From the NCBI RefSeq assembly GCF_001552715.1, contig NZ_BCRS01000018.1, positions 1-53,730 on the forward strand: 53,730 bases of DNA, read 5' to 3'. The position numbers and the translations under genes were made by a program. Of this stretch, positions 20,413 to 28,365 are shown piece by piece (positions within the stretch are counted from its first letter, which is position 1; every line of letters starts with the position of its first letter). Source of the DNA: Mycolicibacterium vaccae NBRC 14118 = CIP 105934. Its GTDB lineage: Bacteria > Actinomycetota > Actinomycetes > Mycobacteriales > Mycobacteriaceae. The notes beneath the pieces were generated by a model. The model was not told the origin of the DNA, did no database searches, and saw nothing but the letters and a program-made list of their open reading frames with translations.

Positions 20413-22395
20413 TCACGCCGCGACGGTCGTCTCCCCGCACGCGAACACCGCGCTCGACACTCGTCCGTCGCTGCACACCAGCGCGACCAACTCCGGGGTG
20501 GACGCCTCCTGCGGCGACTGCGGGAAGCTCGGCGGGGCCGGCGGCCACAGCGGGAAGATGCTCGCGCCGGTGACACCGGTGAGCCGGGCCACGATCTGTG
20601 CGACGACGTTCGTCCCGACGTAGGCGAGGCCACCGAAGAACCGGACCGGGATGATCGCCAAGGCCGCCAGCGGACTGATCAGGAAGATGCCCGCGTCGGC
20701 GATCGACTGCAGGCTCGCGGAGATGCCGGTGGTCAGCATGTCGACGTAGTAGGGCACCGACGCGAAGATGGTGCGCGCGCCCAGCGCCAGGCTGGTCCCG
20801 ATATCGGGGTAGCCGTACTTGGCGATGATGTCCTGCAGCGTGCCACGCAACGCCTCGTCGTTGTCGATGGGTGTGACGTCGGCGTCGCGGAGATCGGTCA
20901 TCGAGACGCCGTCCAGGTTGTCGGCGGTCGGCTGATAGCCGAAGAGCGCCAGCGCCGTCGGTGTCACATCGACGATCGAGTACTTGAGGTTGACCAAGCC
21001 CTCACCGAACAGTCCCGGGCTGCGCGTGATCACGAATGTCGTTGTCTCGTCCGGCGATTGGAAACCGTGACCGAGGCCGAGCTGCGGCTGGTGGCCGTGG
21101 TCGGTAATCATCATGACGGTCCATTTCTCGCCGGTCAGGCCTTCCCACAGCGTGATGGCCTGCATGATCTCGCCGAGGTTCCGGTCGAAGTTGGCCAGCG
21201 CGGCGAGGTACTCCGGCGAGTCCCCTCCGTACTCGTGCCCGTTCTCGTCGATGCCGACGAAATAGCTGAACACGAAGTTGGCGGTCGCAGCACTGGCGGC
21301 GGCGATCGCGGCCTCGGTGAGGTCGCCGACCTCGTCGTCGGCGAGGAACCAGTTCGTGTCGCCGTCGATCGGCGCCACGTTGAAGATGTTGTCGGCGCGC
21401 GCCCCCGTCGCCGCGATGGCCGAGATCACGTCCCAGTTGGCGATCGAGGTCGTCTCGATGGCGCCGTTGCTGAGCGCTTCGAGCTGACTGAACACCGTGG
21501 GCCACTTCTGGTAGGTCCACGGGGTGAAGACGTTGTTGATGACCCCGGTCTTCTCGCCCCAGGCGCCGGTCAGGATCGACGTCCACGACGGATTCGAGAT
21601 CGTGGTGTGCCCGACGATGGTGGACGCGGCGGTGGTGCTGGCCTGGATCAGACTCCAGAAGTTGGCGGTGATCTCCGGGTTGGCCAGCACTTGGCTCAGG
21701 TTCAGTCCGTCCACGCCGATCACCAGCACGTTGGGGGTGCCGTCGTCGATGTACGCCGCGGCCGGCGTGGTCGCCGCTGTCCGACGGACTGTGTTGCGCT
21801 GCAGCTCATCTCGCGTGGTGACCAGTGACGCCAGCATCGCCGAGCCCTGGAGCGGCGCGGCCGGTTCCGGCGCAGGTTGGGGCGCGAGGGGGGACTTCGC
21901 CTCGTCGGCGACCACCGTGACCACGGCGGCCTCGGTGGTGGACGCCGTCGTGATGGACGCCGACGTGGTGGACGCCGTCGTGGACGTGGACGTGGGCGCC
22001 GGGACGGTCTCATCCTCGGGATCGTCGGCTTCCAGATCGTCTTCGTCGGCGTCTGCGGCGCGGTCCTGTGTCTGGTCGGTTTCGCTGTCCGGCGCGCTCA
22101 GCGCGGAGTCGTCCTCTTCGGACTCGGCTTCCTCGTCCTCCGACTCGACGGCTTCGTCGTCGGGTTCGTCGGCCTTGGCATCGACGTCGTCTTTTGCTCC
22201 GGTCTCCTTGGCGGGCGAGGCGTCGTTCGCGGTTTCCGACGAGGGCGACGAGGTGCTCTCCGACGTCGCCTGGCTGGAGCCCGCGGAGTCTGTCGTCTCG
22301 GCATTGGCCACCCCTGTCGCCGAGGCGATCGCCCAACCCACTCCCAGGGTCACTGCCAGCGCTCCGACGCGTCCGATGTGGTTGGCGTAGCCCAT
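20413..22395 (-). CDS. Exported phosphodiesterase/nucleotide-pyrophosphatase-like protein
   Basis: 660 aa. A signal peptide (GALAVTLGVGWAIASATG, then VANA|ETTDS) is followed by a low-complexity linker of about 150 residues rich in Ser, Thr, Asp, Glu and Ala, then the catalytic domain from about 215. Metal and nucleophile motifs are the same as in the tandem copy: VIGVDGLNLS (Asp near 228), TTISNPSWTSILTG, YFVGIDENGHEYGGDSPEY, MITDHGHQPQ and GLGHGFQSPDE. The C-terminal 110 residues contain hydrophobic stretches (FLISPLAALAIIPVRFFGG) that may be membrane-associated. The substrate is unknown; family members cleave phosphodiester or pyrophosphate bonds. It precedes the signal-less copy by 75 bases and probably shares its transcript. 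Confidence 0.85.
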   Translation of the reverse strand: MGYANHIGRVGALAVTLGVGWAIASATGVANAETTDSAGSSQATSESTSSPSSETANDASPAKETGAKDDVDAKADEPDDEAVESEDEEAESEEDDSALSAPDSETDQTQDRAADADEDDLEADDPEDETVPAPTSTSTTASTTSASITTASTTEAAVVTVVADEAKSPLAPQPAPEPAAPLQGSAMLASLVTTRDELQRNTVRRTAATTPAAAYIDDGTPNVLVIGVDGLNLSQVLANPEITANFWSLIQASTTAASTIVGHTTISNPSWTSILTGAWGEKTGVINNVFTPWTYQKWPTVFSQLEALSNGAIETTSIANWDVISAIAATGARADNIFNVAPIDGDTNWFLADDEVGDLTEAAIAAASAATANFVFSYFVGIDENGHEYGGDSPEYLAALANFDRNLGEIMQAITLWEGLTGEKWTVMMITDHGHQPQLGLGHGFQSPDETTTFVITRSPGLFGEGLVNLKYSIVDVTPTALALFGYQPTADNLDGVSMTDLRDADVTPIDNDEALRGTLQDIIAKYGYPDIGTSLALGARTIFASVPYYVDMLTTGISASLQSIADAGIFLISPLAALAIIPVRFFGGLAYVGTNVVAQIVARLTGVTGASIFPLWPPAPPSFPQSPQEASTPELVALVCSDGRVSSAVFACGETTVAA

Positions 22396-22505
22396 GCGCT
22401 TCCCTTTCGACGGAGCACTTGTCGACGGCGACGAGGAGATTGTGCTGCCCGTAAATTACGCCGCGGCGAGGCTTTGCCGGCCGGGTTTGACCGACTTCGC
22501 GGGGA

Positions 22506-22928
22506 TCAGTCGTTGCCGGCGTGCACAGCTATGCGCAGATCCACGAGCAGTCGACGGACGCGCCGTTCGATGTCGTCCCGAATCGGCCGGACCGCGTCGA
22601 CGGACTGCCCGGCGGGGTCGGGCAGTTGCCAGTTCTCGTAGCGCCTGCCCGGATACACCGGGCAGGTGTCACCGCAGCCCATGGTGATGACGACGTCAGC
22701 GGCGCGGACGGTCTCCTCGGTCCAGGGTTTCGGGTACTCGCCGGTGATGTCGATGCCGACCTCGGCCATCGCCGCGATCGCCGACGGGTTGATCGCGTCG
22801 GCGGGTTCCGACCCGCCCGACCATGCGACGGCGCGGTCCCCGGCGAGGTGGGTGAAGAACCCCAGCGCCATCTGGGACCGTCCGGCGTTGTGTGTGCACA
22901 GGAACAGCACGGTGGGGCGGTCGGTCAT
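22506..22928 (-). CDS. arsC: Arsenate reductase, low-molecular-weight phosphatase fold
   Basis: 140 aa from ATG 22928. The phosphatase loop C-x5-R is CTHNAGRS (C11-R17), and two further cysteines at 85 and 89 (MGCGDTCPVYPG) lie where the LMW-PTP-type arsenate reductases keep their redox relay. In actinobacteria such enzymes reduce As(V) with mycothiol/mycoredoxin or thioredoxin; which one applies here cannot be decided. The start overlaps the acr3 stop by four bases, so the two are translationally coupled. It is the last gene of arsI-acr3-arsC. Confidence 0.92.
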   Translation of the reverse strand: MTDRPTVLFLCTHNAGRSQMALGFFTHLAGDRAVAWSGGSEPADAINPSAIAAMAEVGIDITGEYPKPWTEETVRAADVVITMGCGDTCPVYPGRRYENWQLPDPAGQSVDAVRPIRDDIERRVRRLLVDLRIAVHAGND

Positions 22929-24004
22929 CTGGGGCTCCTCGACGGGGTGAATCGCCGGCGCAGTGCCAGCGACACGTAGACCAGCGCGACGAGGACCGGC
23001 ACCTCGATCAGCGGGCCGACGACGCCGGCGAGCGCCTGCCCGGAGGTGGCGCCGTAGGTGGCGATGGCCACCGCGATCGCGAGTTCGAAGTTGTTTCCGG
23101 CGGCGGTGAACGCCAGCGTGGTGGTGCGCTCGTATCCCAGGCCCAGCGCCGCGCCCAGCAGGTATCCCCCACCCCACATGACGGCGAAGTAGATCAGCAG
23201 CGGGGCGGCGATGCGGGCCACGTCCCACGGCCTGCTGGTGATCTGTTCTCCTTGCAGCGCAAAGAGAATCACGATGGTGAACAGGAGGCCGTAGAGGGCC
23301 CACGGGCCGATCCTGGGCAGGAACGCGGTCTCGTACCACGATCGCCCCCGGACGCGTTCGCCGTATCTGCGCGTGAGGTAGCCGGCCAGCAGCGGGATGC
23401 CCAGGAAGATGAGGACGGACTTGGCGATCTGCCAGGGCGAGGCGGCGATGACGGTCTGCTCGAGGCCGAGCCAGCCGGGCAGCACGGACAGGTAGAACCA
23501 GCCAAGCACCGCGAACATGGCGACCTGGAAGATCGAGTTCAACGCGACGAGCACCGCTGCGGCTTCCCGGTCTCCGCAGGCGAGGTCGTTCCAGATGATG
23601 ACCATGGCGATGCAGCGGGCCAGGCCGACGATGATGACGCCGGTGCGGTATTCGGGCAGATCGGGCAGCAGCAGCCACGCGAGCGCGAACATCAAGGCCG
23701 GGCCGAACACCCAGTTCAACAGCAGCGAACTCAGCAGCAGTCGGCGATCATCGGTGACGGTGCCGAGCCTGTCGTAACGCACCTTGGCCAGCACCGGGTA
23801 CATCATGATCAGCAGACCGACGGCGATCGGCAGCGAGATCCCGTCGACCTGGATCCCGTTGAGCGCCGAATCCAGGCCCGGGACCCAGCGTCCGAGCAGC
23901 AGACCGGCCGCCATGGCCAGCCCGATCCACAGCGGAAGGAGCCGATCCAGGGTGGAAAGTCTTGCCGCAGCGGTATTCTCGCCGGTACTCAGTGCTCGGC
24001 TCAC
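22925..24004 (-). CDS. acr3: ACR3-family arsenite efflux permease
   Basis: 359 aa with about ten membrane helices. The ACR3-type Cys segment GLARCIAMVIIWNDLACGD lies in the fourth helix and FTAAGNNFELAIAVAIA in a later one; these match the residues essential for As(III)/H+ exchange in characterised ACR3 proteins. It is an inner-membrane exporter of arsenite made by the ArsC reductase downstream. The ATG 24004 lies four bases after the arsI stop, and the end overlaps arsC by four bases. Expression is expected from the palindromic operator region shared with arsR. Confidence 0.93.
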   Translation of the reverse strand: MSRALSTGENTAAARLSTLDRLLPLWIGLAMAAGLLLGRWVPGLDSALNGIQVDGISLPIAVGLLIMMYPVLAKVRYDRLGTVTDDRRLLLSSLLLNWVFGPALMFALAWLLLPDLPEYRTGVIIVGLARCIAMVIIWNDLACGDREAAAVLVALNSIFQVAMFAVLGWFYLSVLPGWLGLEQTVIAASPWQIAKSVLIFLGIPLLAGYLTRRYGERVRGRSWYETAFLPRIGPWALYGLLFTIVILFALQGEQITSRPWDVARIAAPLLIYFAVMWGGGYLLGAALGLGYERTTTLAFTAAGNNFELAIAVAIATYGATSGQALAGVVGPLIEVPVLVALVYVSLALRRRFTPSRSPR

Positions 24005-24008
24005 GAGG

Positions 24009-24416
24009 TCAGCAGCACGGCGTCGTCAGCGTGGGACTGACCCCGAAGGTCTCCGAGTCGGCCAGCACCGTGTAGACCTCCCATTTCTCGCCTCCCGGTC
24101 CGGTGACCCACACCTTGTCCTGGGTGGCGAAGCAGCAGGTCGTGCCGATCTCCTCCTCGGTGAACATGCCTTCCTCGGTCAACCGGGCGATCTCGGCGTG
24201 CACGACGTCGCTCGATTCGACCTCGACGCCGAGATGGTTCAGGCTGCCGCCCTTGCCGGGATTCTCCAGCAACACCAGCTTCAGCGGGGGGTCGGCGACG
24301 GCGAAGTTCGCGTAGCCGGGTTTGACTTTGGCCGGCTCGACGCGGAAAAGCTTGCTGTAGAACGTGATCGCGGTATCGAGGTCGTCGACGTTGAGTGCCA
24401 GTTGCATGCGGGACAT
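24009..24416 (-). CDS. arsI: ArsI/CadI-type vicinal-oxygen-chelate metalloenzyme
   Basis: 135 aa, glyoxalase/VOC fold of the ArsI (C-As lyase)/CadI family. N-terminal MQLALNVDDLDTAITFYSKL, candidate metal ligands H61 (SLNHLGVEVE) and E113 (EKWEVYTVL), and the vicinal cysteine pair C94-C95 (GTTCCFATQDK) that binds trivalent organoarsenicals in ArsI are all present; a second pair ends the protein (TTPCC). ArsI cleaves methyl or phenyl groups from organic As(III), so the cluster may protect against methylarsenite as well as inorganic arsenic. ATG 24416 is the conserved start. It is the first gene of the arsI-acr3-arsC run. Confidence 0.88.
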   Translation of the reverse strand: MSRMQLALNVDDLDTAITFYSKLFRVEPAKVKPGYANFAVADPPLKLVLLENPGKGGSLNHLGVEVESSDVVHAEIARLTEEGMFTEEEIGTTCCFATQDKVWVTGPGGEKWEVYTVLADSETFGVSPTLTTPCC

Positions 24417-24437
24417 GTCCGTCACCTCCAGGGATTG

Positions 24438-24492
24438 TGACATATATCGAACAGGTGTGACGCCATCATCGTCACCTCTTCGATATATGTCA
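24438..24492. promoter_or_regulatory. Shared ars operator: 14-bp inverted repeat
   Basis: TGACATATATCGAA (24438-24451) and TTCGATATATGTCA (24479-24492) are perfect reverse complements separated by 27 bases, inside the 97-base gap between the divergent arsI and arsR starts. The inner part also contains a weaker mirror, AGGTG...CACCT. The most likely reading is one ArsR dimer site at each arm, controlling both directions. Confidence 0.75.
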
Positions 24493-24513
24493 ATCCTGTG
24501 GCACGATGGCCGC

Positions 24514-24870
24514 ATGCCCAAAGCGCTGCCGGTCATCGACACGACCACGCCGGTGTGCTGCGCACCGGTGGCCGCGGGCCCGATGAGCGATGCCGACGCG
24601 CTGGAGATCGCGGTGCGCCTCAAGGCACTCGCCGAACCGGCGCGGGTCAAGATCGTGTCGTATCTGTTCAGTTCGGCTGCGGGCGAAGAGAGTTCGGGTG
24701 ACCTCGCGGCGATCCTGCAGCTCAGTGAGTCGACGGTGAGCCATCATCTGGGCCAGCTCCGCAAGGCAGGCCTGGTGGTCTCCGAGCGCCGCGGGATGAG
24801 CGTCTACCATCGGGTGCGGCCCGACGCGCTGCAGGCGCTGTGCACCGCGCTGGACCCGGACTGCTGCTAG
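24514..24870 (+). CDS. arsR: ArsR-family arsenic-responsive repressor
   Basis: 118 aa winged-helix protein. The DNA-recognition helix is in LQLSESTVSHHLGQLRKAGLV. A vicinal Cys pair at 15-16 (TPVCCAPV) matches the C15/C16 As(III) ligands known from Corynebacterium glutamicum ArsR, but the third ligand used there (Cys55) is absent. Instead there are C110 and a terminal C117-C118, which could complete the site across the dimer. ATG 24514 lies 22 bases after the right operator arm. The stop overlaps the convergent neighbour by four bases. Confidence 0.92.
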   Translation: MPKALPVIDTTTPVCCAPVAAGPMSDADALEIAVRLKALAEPARVKIVSYLFSSAAGEESSGDLAAILQLSESTVSHHLGQLRKAGLVVSERRGMSVYHRVRPDALQALCTALDPDCC

Positions 24871-25352
24871 CCGTCTCCGACGAGATCGGCCAGGAAGCCG
24901 GGTAGTCGTCCCGCGCCGAAGTCGAAGAAACGCGCCCAGAGCGGCTCGATCGAGATGCGCACCATTTGGGGGTAGGTCGCCTTCACGGCGCGCTCGAACT
25001 CCGCGAGTTCTGCTCCGTCCATGGACCGGCGTGCGGACGCGAGGTACTCCTCGGTGACGCCGTCGACGGTCTCCAGGGTCGCGAGTCCCCGCATCAGCAG
25101 CGCCTTGGCCGCGTCCGGCGTGGCACCGGTGTCGATCGTCAGGGCCACCTGCGGACGGGCGGCCAGTGACCGGGCTTTCGGCGAGGTCGGGGCGGTCGAT
25201 ACGACGACACGTTCGCCCGTCCAGTGAAAGCCGACGGGAATCACCCTCGGGAAGCCGTCGGACCCGTGGTAGGCGAGCCGCGCCATGGATCCGGACAGCA
25301 GTTCCCGTGCGCCGGGCTGGTCGAGCTCGCGGGCCAACTCCTGCGGGGTCAT
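24867..25352 (-). CDS. Pyridoxamine-phosphate-oxidase-like split-barrel protein
   Basis: 161 aa. The N-terminal half has the FMN/F420-binding split-barrel pattern (GSMARLAYHGSDGFPRVIPV, then VVSTAPTSPKARSLAARPQVALTID). The C-terminal half is helical, ending ISIEPLWARFFDFGAGRLPGF. Relatives bind FMN, F420 or haem, and the specific reaction is unknown. It lies 29 bases after bioN in the same direction, so it may be the last gene of the kmtR operon. A small ACCCG/CGGGT hairpin sits in that gap. Confidence 0.7.
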   Translation of the reverse strand: MTPQELARELDQPGARELLSGSMARLAYHGSDGFPRVIPVGFHWTGERVVVSTAPTSPKARSLAARPQVALTIDTGATPDAAKALLMRGLATLETVDGVTEEYLASARRSMDGAELAEFERAVKATYPQMVRISIEPLWARFFDFGAGRLPGFLADLVGDG

Positions 25353-25381
25353 CACACCGGTAGGGCTACCCGCTTCGGGTC

Positions 25382-25984
25382 TCAGTCGATCCCGCGGGCG
25401 ATCAGCGCCTCGCTGAAATCGTCGGCCGCACGCAGTGCCGCGACGATGACGGGCACGAACACGATCCGCGGTGAGATCCGCAGCCCGCGCGCCCGGCGGG
25501 CCTCCTCGACCTGCCGGATGATCTCCACCAGCAGCGGGATCGACCGGATCGTCAGCGCCAGGGCGATGGCCACCTGCCGGACCGGGAACCCGAACCGCGC
25601 CAGCGGGGCCATCGCCCGGGTGGCGGCATCCAGCATGTCGGCGGTCCTGGTGGTCAGCGTGACGAGCGCGGCCAGGCACACCGCGAGCAGCAGCACCCCG
25701 CACACCACCAGCGCGCGACGCCAGTCGGTGAGCAGGACCTGCAGCACGAAGATGAAGCCGACCACCCAGAACACCTGGCGCAGTTGCCCGATCAAGACTC
25801 GGGGGGACAGCCGCGCCGTGGCCACCGCGACCAGCACCGCGGCCGTGGCCACGCCCAGCCGCGCCGGGGAGTTCACCACGACGGTCATCGTGACGATCAA
25901 CGCGCCGAGCCCGAGCAGCTTCACCCCGGCCGGCAGCCGGTGTAGCCACGACCGGCCCGGGCGGTACTCCCCCAGCCCGGTCAT
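25382..25984 (-). CDS. bioN: ECF transporter transmembrane T-component (BioN)
   Basis: 200 aa with four to five helices of the EcfT/CbiQ family. The coupling motifs are near the C-terminus as degenerate Ala-Arg-Gly signatures: IRQVEEARRARGLR and FSEALIARGID. It couples ATP hydrolysis by the neighbouring ATPase to uptake through the S-component BioY. The start ATGA overlaps the bioM stop by four bases. Confidence 0.85.
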   Translation of the reverse strand: MTGLGEYRPGRSWLHRLPAGVKLLGLGALIVTMTVVVNSPARLGVATAAVLVAVATARLSPRVLIGQLRQVFWVVGFIFVLQVLLTDWRRALVVCGVLLLAVCLAALVTLTTRTADMLDAATRAMAPLARFGFPVRQVAIALALTIRSIPLLVEIIRQVEEARRARGLRISPRIVFVPVIVAALRAADDFSEALIARGID

Positions 25985-26676
25985 GACATGAGCCGTCGAT
26001 AGGCCGCCAGCGCGACCGACGGCACGTCGTCGGCCACCACCCGGCCGTCGTCGAGCACCACGACCCGATCGGCGTCACCGGCCAGTTCCAGGTCGTGGGT
26101 GACCAGCACGAGTTGGGTGTCCAGGGTGGCGAACGCGGCCCGGAGCATGCGCGCGTTGCGCAGGTCGAGCAGCGTCGTCGGTTCGTCGGCGACCACGACA
26201 GACGGTTCGGTGACCAGCACCGTGGCCAGCGCCAGCAGCTGCTTCTGGCCGCCGGAGAGCAGATGCGCGGGCTGATCGGCGTGGCCGGCCAGGCCGAACC
26301 GCTCGAGCACCTGGGCCACGCGTTCGGCGCGGGCCTGCCGGTCGAGCGACAGGCGTGACAGCGACAGTTCGACGTCCTCGCCGACGGTGGGCATCAGGAT
26401 CTGCCGGTCCGGGTCGGTGAACACGAACCCGACCAGGCGGCGCACCTGCTTGGCGGACCGCTTGGTGTCCAGGCCGTGCACGCGCACCGCGCCCCGGTCG
26501 GGAACGACCAACCCGTTGAACAGCCGCGCCAGCGTCGACTTGCCGCTGCCGTTGGCGCCGACCACGGCGATCCGACGCTCGGTCAGCGTCAGCGAGACGT
26601 CACGCAGCACGGGGCGGTCACCGAACGCGTGCGACACGTTCTCGACGACGATCGCGCCCGGTGGGTCGTCACTCAT
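25981..26676 (-). CDS. bioM: ECF transporter ATPase (BioM)
   Basis: 231 aa ABC ATPase. The Walker A is GANGSGKST, the Q-loop lies in GFVFTDPDRQILMPTV, the signature is LLSGGQKQ, the Walker B ends VVVADEPTTLLD, and the H-loop is LVTHDLELA. The FTDPDRQI Q-loop is characteristic of ECF-type ATPases. It overlaps bioY by eight bases and bioN by four, so a 1:1:1 translated module is implied. Confidence 0.88.
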   Translation of the reverse strand: MSDDPPGAIVVENVSHAFGDRPVLRDVSLTLTERRIAVVGANGSGKSTLARLFNGLVVPDRGAVRVHGLDTKRSAKQVRRLVGFVFTDPDRQILMPTVGEDVELSLSRLSLDRQARAERVAQVLERFGLAGHADQPAHLLSGGQKQLLALATVLVTEPSVVVADEPTTLLDLRNARMLRAAFATLDTQLVLVTHDLELAGDADRVVVLDDGRVVADDVPSVALAAYRRLMS

Positions 26677-27286
26677 CGGTGCGGGCTGTCCGCCACGAGG
26701 TGATGAGACCGGGTCGGGCGCGGTGCACCTGGGCGGCGACGTAGGCGCAGACCACGGCCTTGGCGATGTCGCCGGGAACGTAGATCCCGTTGGTGGACAA
26801 CGCAGCCCACCACGACAGGTCGGTGCGCAGCATCAGGCCCGCGGTGCCGAAGAGGTAGATGACCCCCATGCCGCCGACGATGTTGATGAGGATGCCCCAG
26901 AGCACCCGGTAGCGCGGCATCATCAGTGCGGTCAGCGCCCCGATCACGACGACGGCCGGTAGCCAGCCGACGAAGAATCCGGCCGTCGGCGACGACAGCG
27001 ACACCAGGCCCGTGCGGCCGCCGGCCAGGATCGGCAACCCGGCGATGGCGAGAACCGCGAACAGCACGATCGCCAATGCGCCCTTGCGGGGCCCGAGGAT
27101 GGAACCGGCCAACATCACGCCCAGGGTCTGCAGGGTGATCGGGACGCCGGTGGGTCCGAGGGTCAGGGTGCCGGGGAGGCCGAGGGCGGCCAGCAGGCCG
27201 GCGAACACTGCCGCCTGGGTCAGGTCGCGCCACTCGAAGCGGCCGAACCGGGTGGTGCCGACGGGCTCGGACGTCTCACGATTCAC
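26669..27286 (-). CDS. bioY: Biotin transporter S-component BioY
   Basis: 205 aa, six membrane helices. BioY family landmarks: LTLGPTGVPITLQTLGVMLAG, LGPRKGALAIVLFAVLAIAG, LPILAGGRTGL.SLSSPTAGF, and the late segment NGIYVPGDIAKAVVCAYVA (GD-IAK motif). It binds biotin in the membrane and works with BioM/BioN. ATG 27286 overlaps the CDF stop by four bases, placing biotin uptake under the same transcript as a metal-efflux protein, which is unusual. Confidence 0.9.
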   Translation of the reverse strand: MNRETSEPVGTTRFGRFEWRDLTQAAVFAGLLAALGLPGTLTLGPTGVPITLQTLGVMLAGSILGPRKGALAIVLFAVLAIAGLPILAGGRTGLVSLSSPTAGFFVGWLPAVVVIGALTALMMPRYRVLWGILINIVGGMGVIYLFGTAGLMLRTDLSWWAALSTNGIYVPGDIAKAVVCAYVAAQVHRARPGLITSWRTARTDE

Positions 27287-28365
27287 CCGGGAATTATCGT
27301 CGACGCCGAACCGCGGTCGGTAACCGCCACCGCTACATCGACCGTCTGGGCGGCAGCGCCACTCGCGTGCGGGTAGGCGTGGATCACCGCGGAGGACAGC
27401 TTCGGCACGGCGTGGGTGAGTTCGTGTTCGGCGTCATGGGCGAGGCGATGGGCATCCATCAGGCTCAGCGCGGGGTCGACGTCCAGTTCGGCGTCGGCGT
27501 GCAATCGGTGACCGACCCAGCGCATGCGGACACTGCGGACCGCGAGCACGCCGGGCCGGTCGGCCAGCGCCGCTTCGGCGGCGTCGACGAATGCCGGGTC
27601 CACACCGTCCAGCAGCCGGCCGAAGACATCGCGCGCCGCGGTGCGCAGCACGGCGAGGATCGCGAAGGTGATTACCAGCCCGATGATCGGGTCGGCGAGA
27701 GGGAAGCCGAGAGCGACCCCGCCGGCACTGAAAAGCACTGCCAGCGAGGTGAATCCGTCGGTGCGCGCGTGCAAGCCGTCGGCGACGAGGGCGGCCGACC
27801 CGATGCGCCGGCCGACGCGGATGCGATAGAGCGCGACCCACTCGTTGCCCAGGAACCCGATCAGCCCGGCGAGCGCCACCCAGCCCAGATGGTGGACCGG
27901 TTGCGGGTGGATCAGGCGCATGACCGCCTCATATCCGGCGACGACGGCCGACATGGTGATCATCGCGACGACGAACAGCCCGGCCAGGTCCTCGGCGCGG
28001 CCGAACCCGTAGGTGAATCGGCGCGTCGCGGCCCTGGTGCCGAGCGAGAACGCGATCCACAACGGGATCGCGGTCAGCGCGTCGGCGAAATTGTGGATGG
28101 TGTCGGCAGCCAGGGCCACGGATCCGGAGATGACGACGATGACGATCTGCGCGAGGGTGGTCAGCCCCAGCACGACGAGGCTGATCTTGACGGCGCGGAT
28201 ACCGGCGGCGCTGGATTCCAGCGCGTCGTCGATGCTGTCGGCGGCGTCGTGGCTGTGGGGTGCGAACACTTCGCGGACCGCATGGCCGACGGCGCCGAAC
28301 CGCCCCGCGCGCTCGTGGGGGTGAGTGTGGGTGCCGTGGTGGTGCGCACCGCTGTCGTGACTCAT
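27283..28365 (-). CDS. Cation-diffusion-facilitator metal exporter
   Basis: 360 aa from ATG 28365. The His-rich cytosolic N-terminus (HDSGAHHHGTHTHPHE) and PHSHD precede six helices. The membrane metal site is built from ADTIHNFADAL in helix 2 and ADGLHARTDGF in helix 5 (H-x3-D twice). The C-terminal cytosolic domain carries AHRLAHDAEHEL. In M. tuberculosis the KmtR regulon includes a CDF exporter, and the kmtR-like gene here overlaps this one by four bases, so nickel/cobalt (or zinc) efflux is the best guess. Confidence 0.88.
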   Translation of the reverse strand: MSHDSGAHHHGTHTHPHERAGRFGAVGHAVREVFAPHSHDAADSIDDALESSAAGIRAVKISLVVLGLTTLAQIVIVVISGSVALAADTIHNFADALTAIPLWIAFSLGTRAATRRFTYGFGRAEDLAGLFVVAMITMSAVVAGYEAVMRLIHPQPVHHLGWVALAGLIGFLGNEWVALYRIRVGRRIGSAALVADGLHARTDGFTSLAVLFSAGGVALGFPLADPIIGLVITFAILAVLRTAARDVFGRLLDGVDPAFVDAAEAALADRPGVLAVRSVRMRWVGHRLHADAELDVDPALSLMDAHRLAHDAEHELTHAVPKLSSAVIHAYPHASGAAAQTVDVAVAVTDRGSASTIIPG

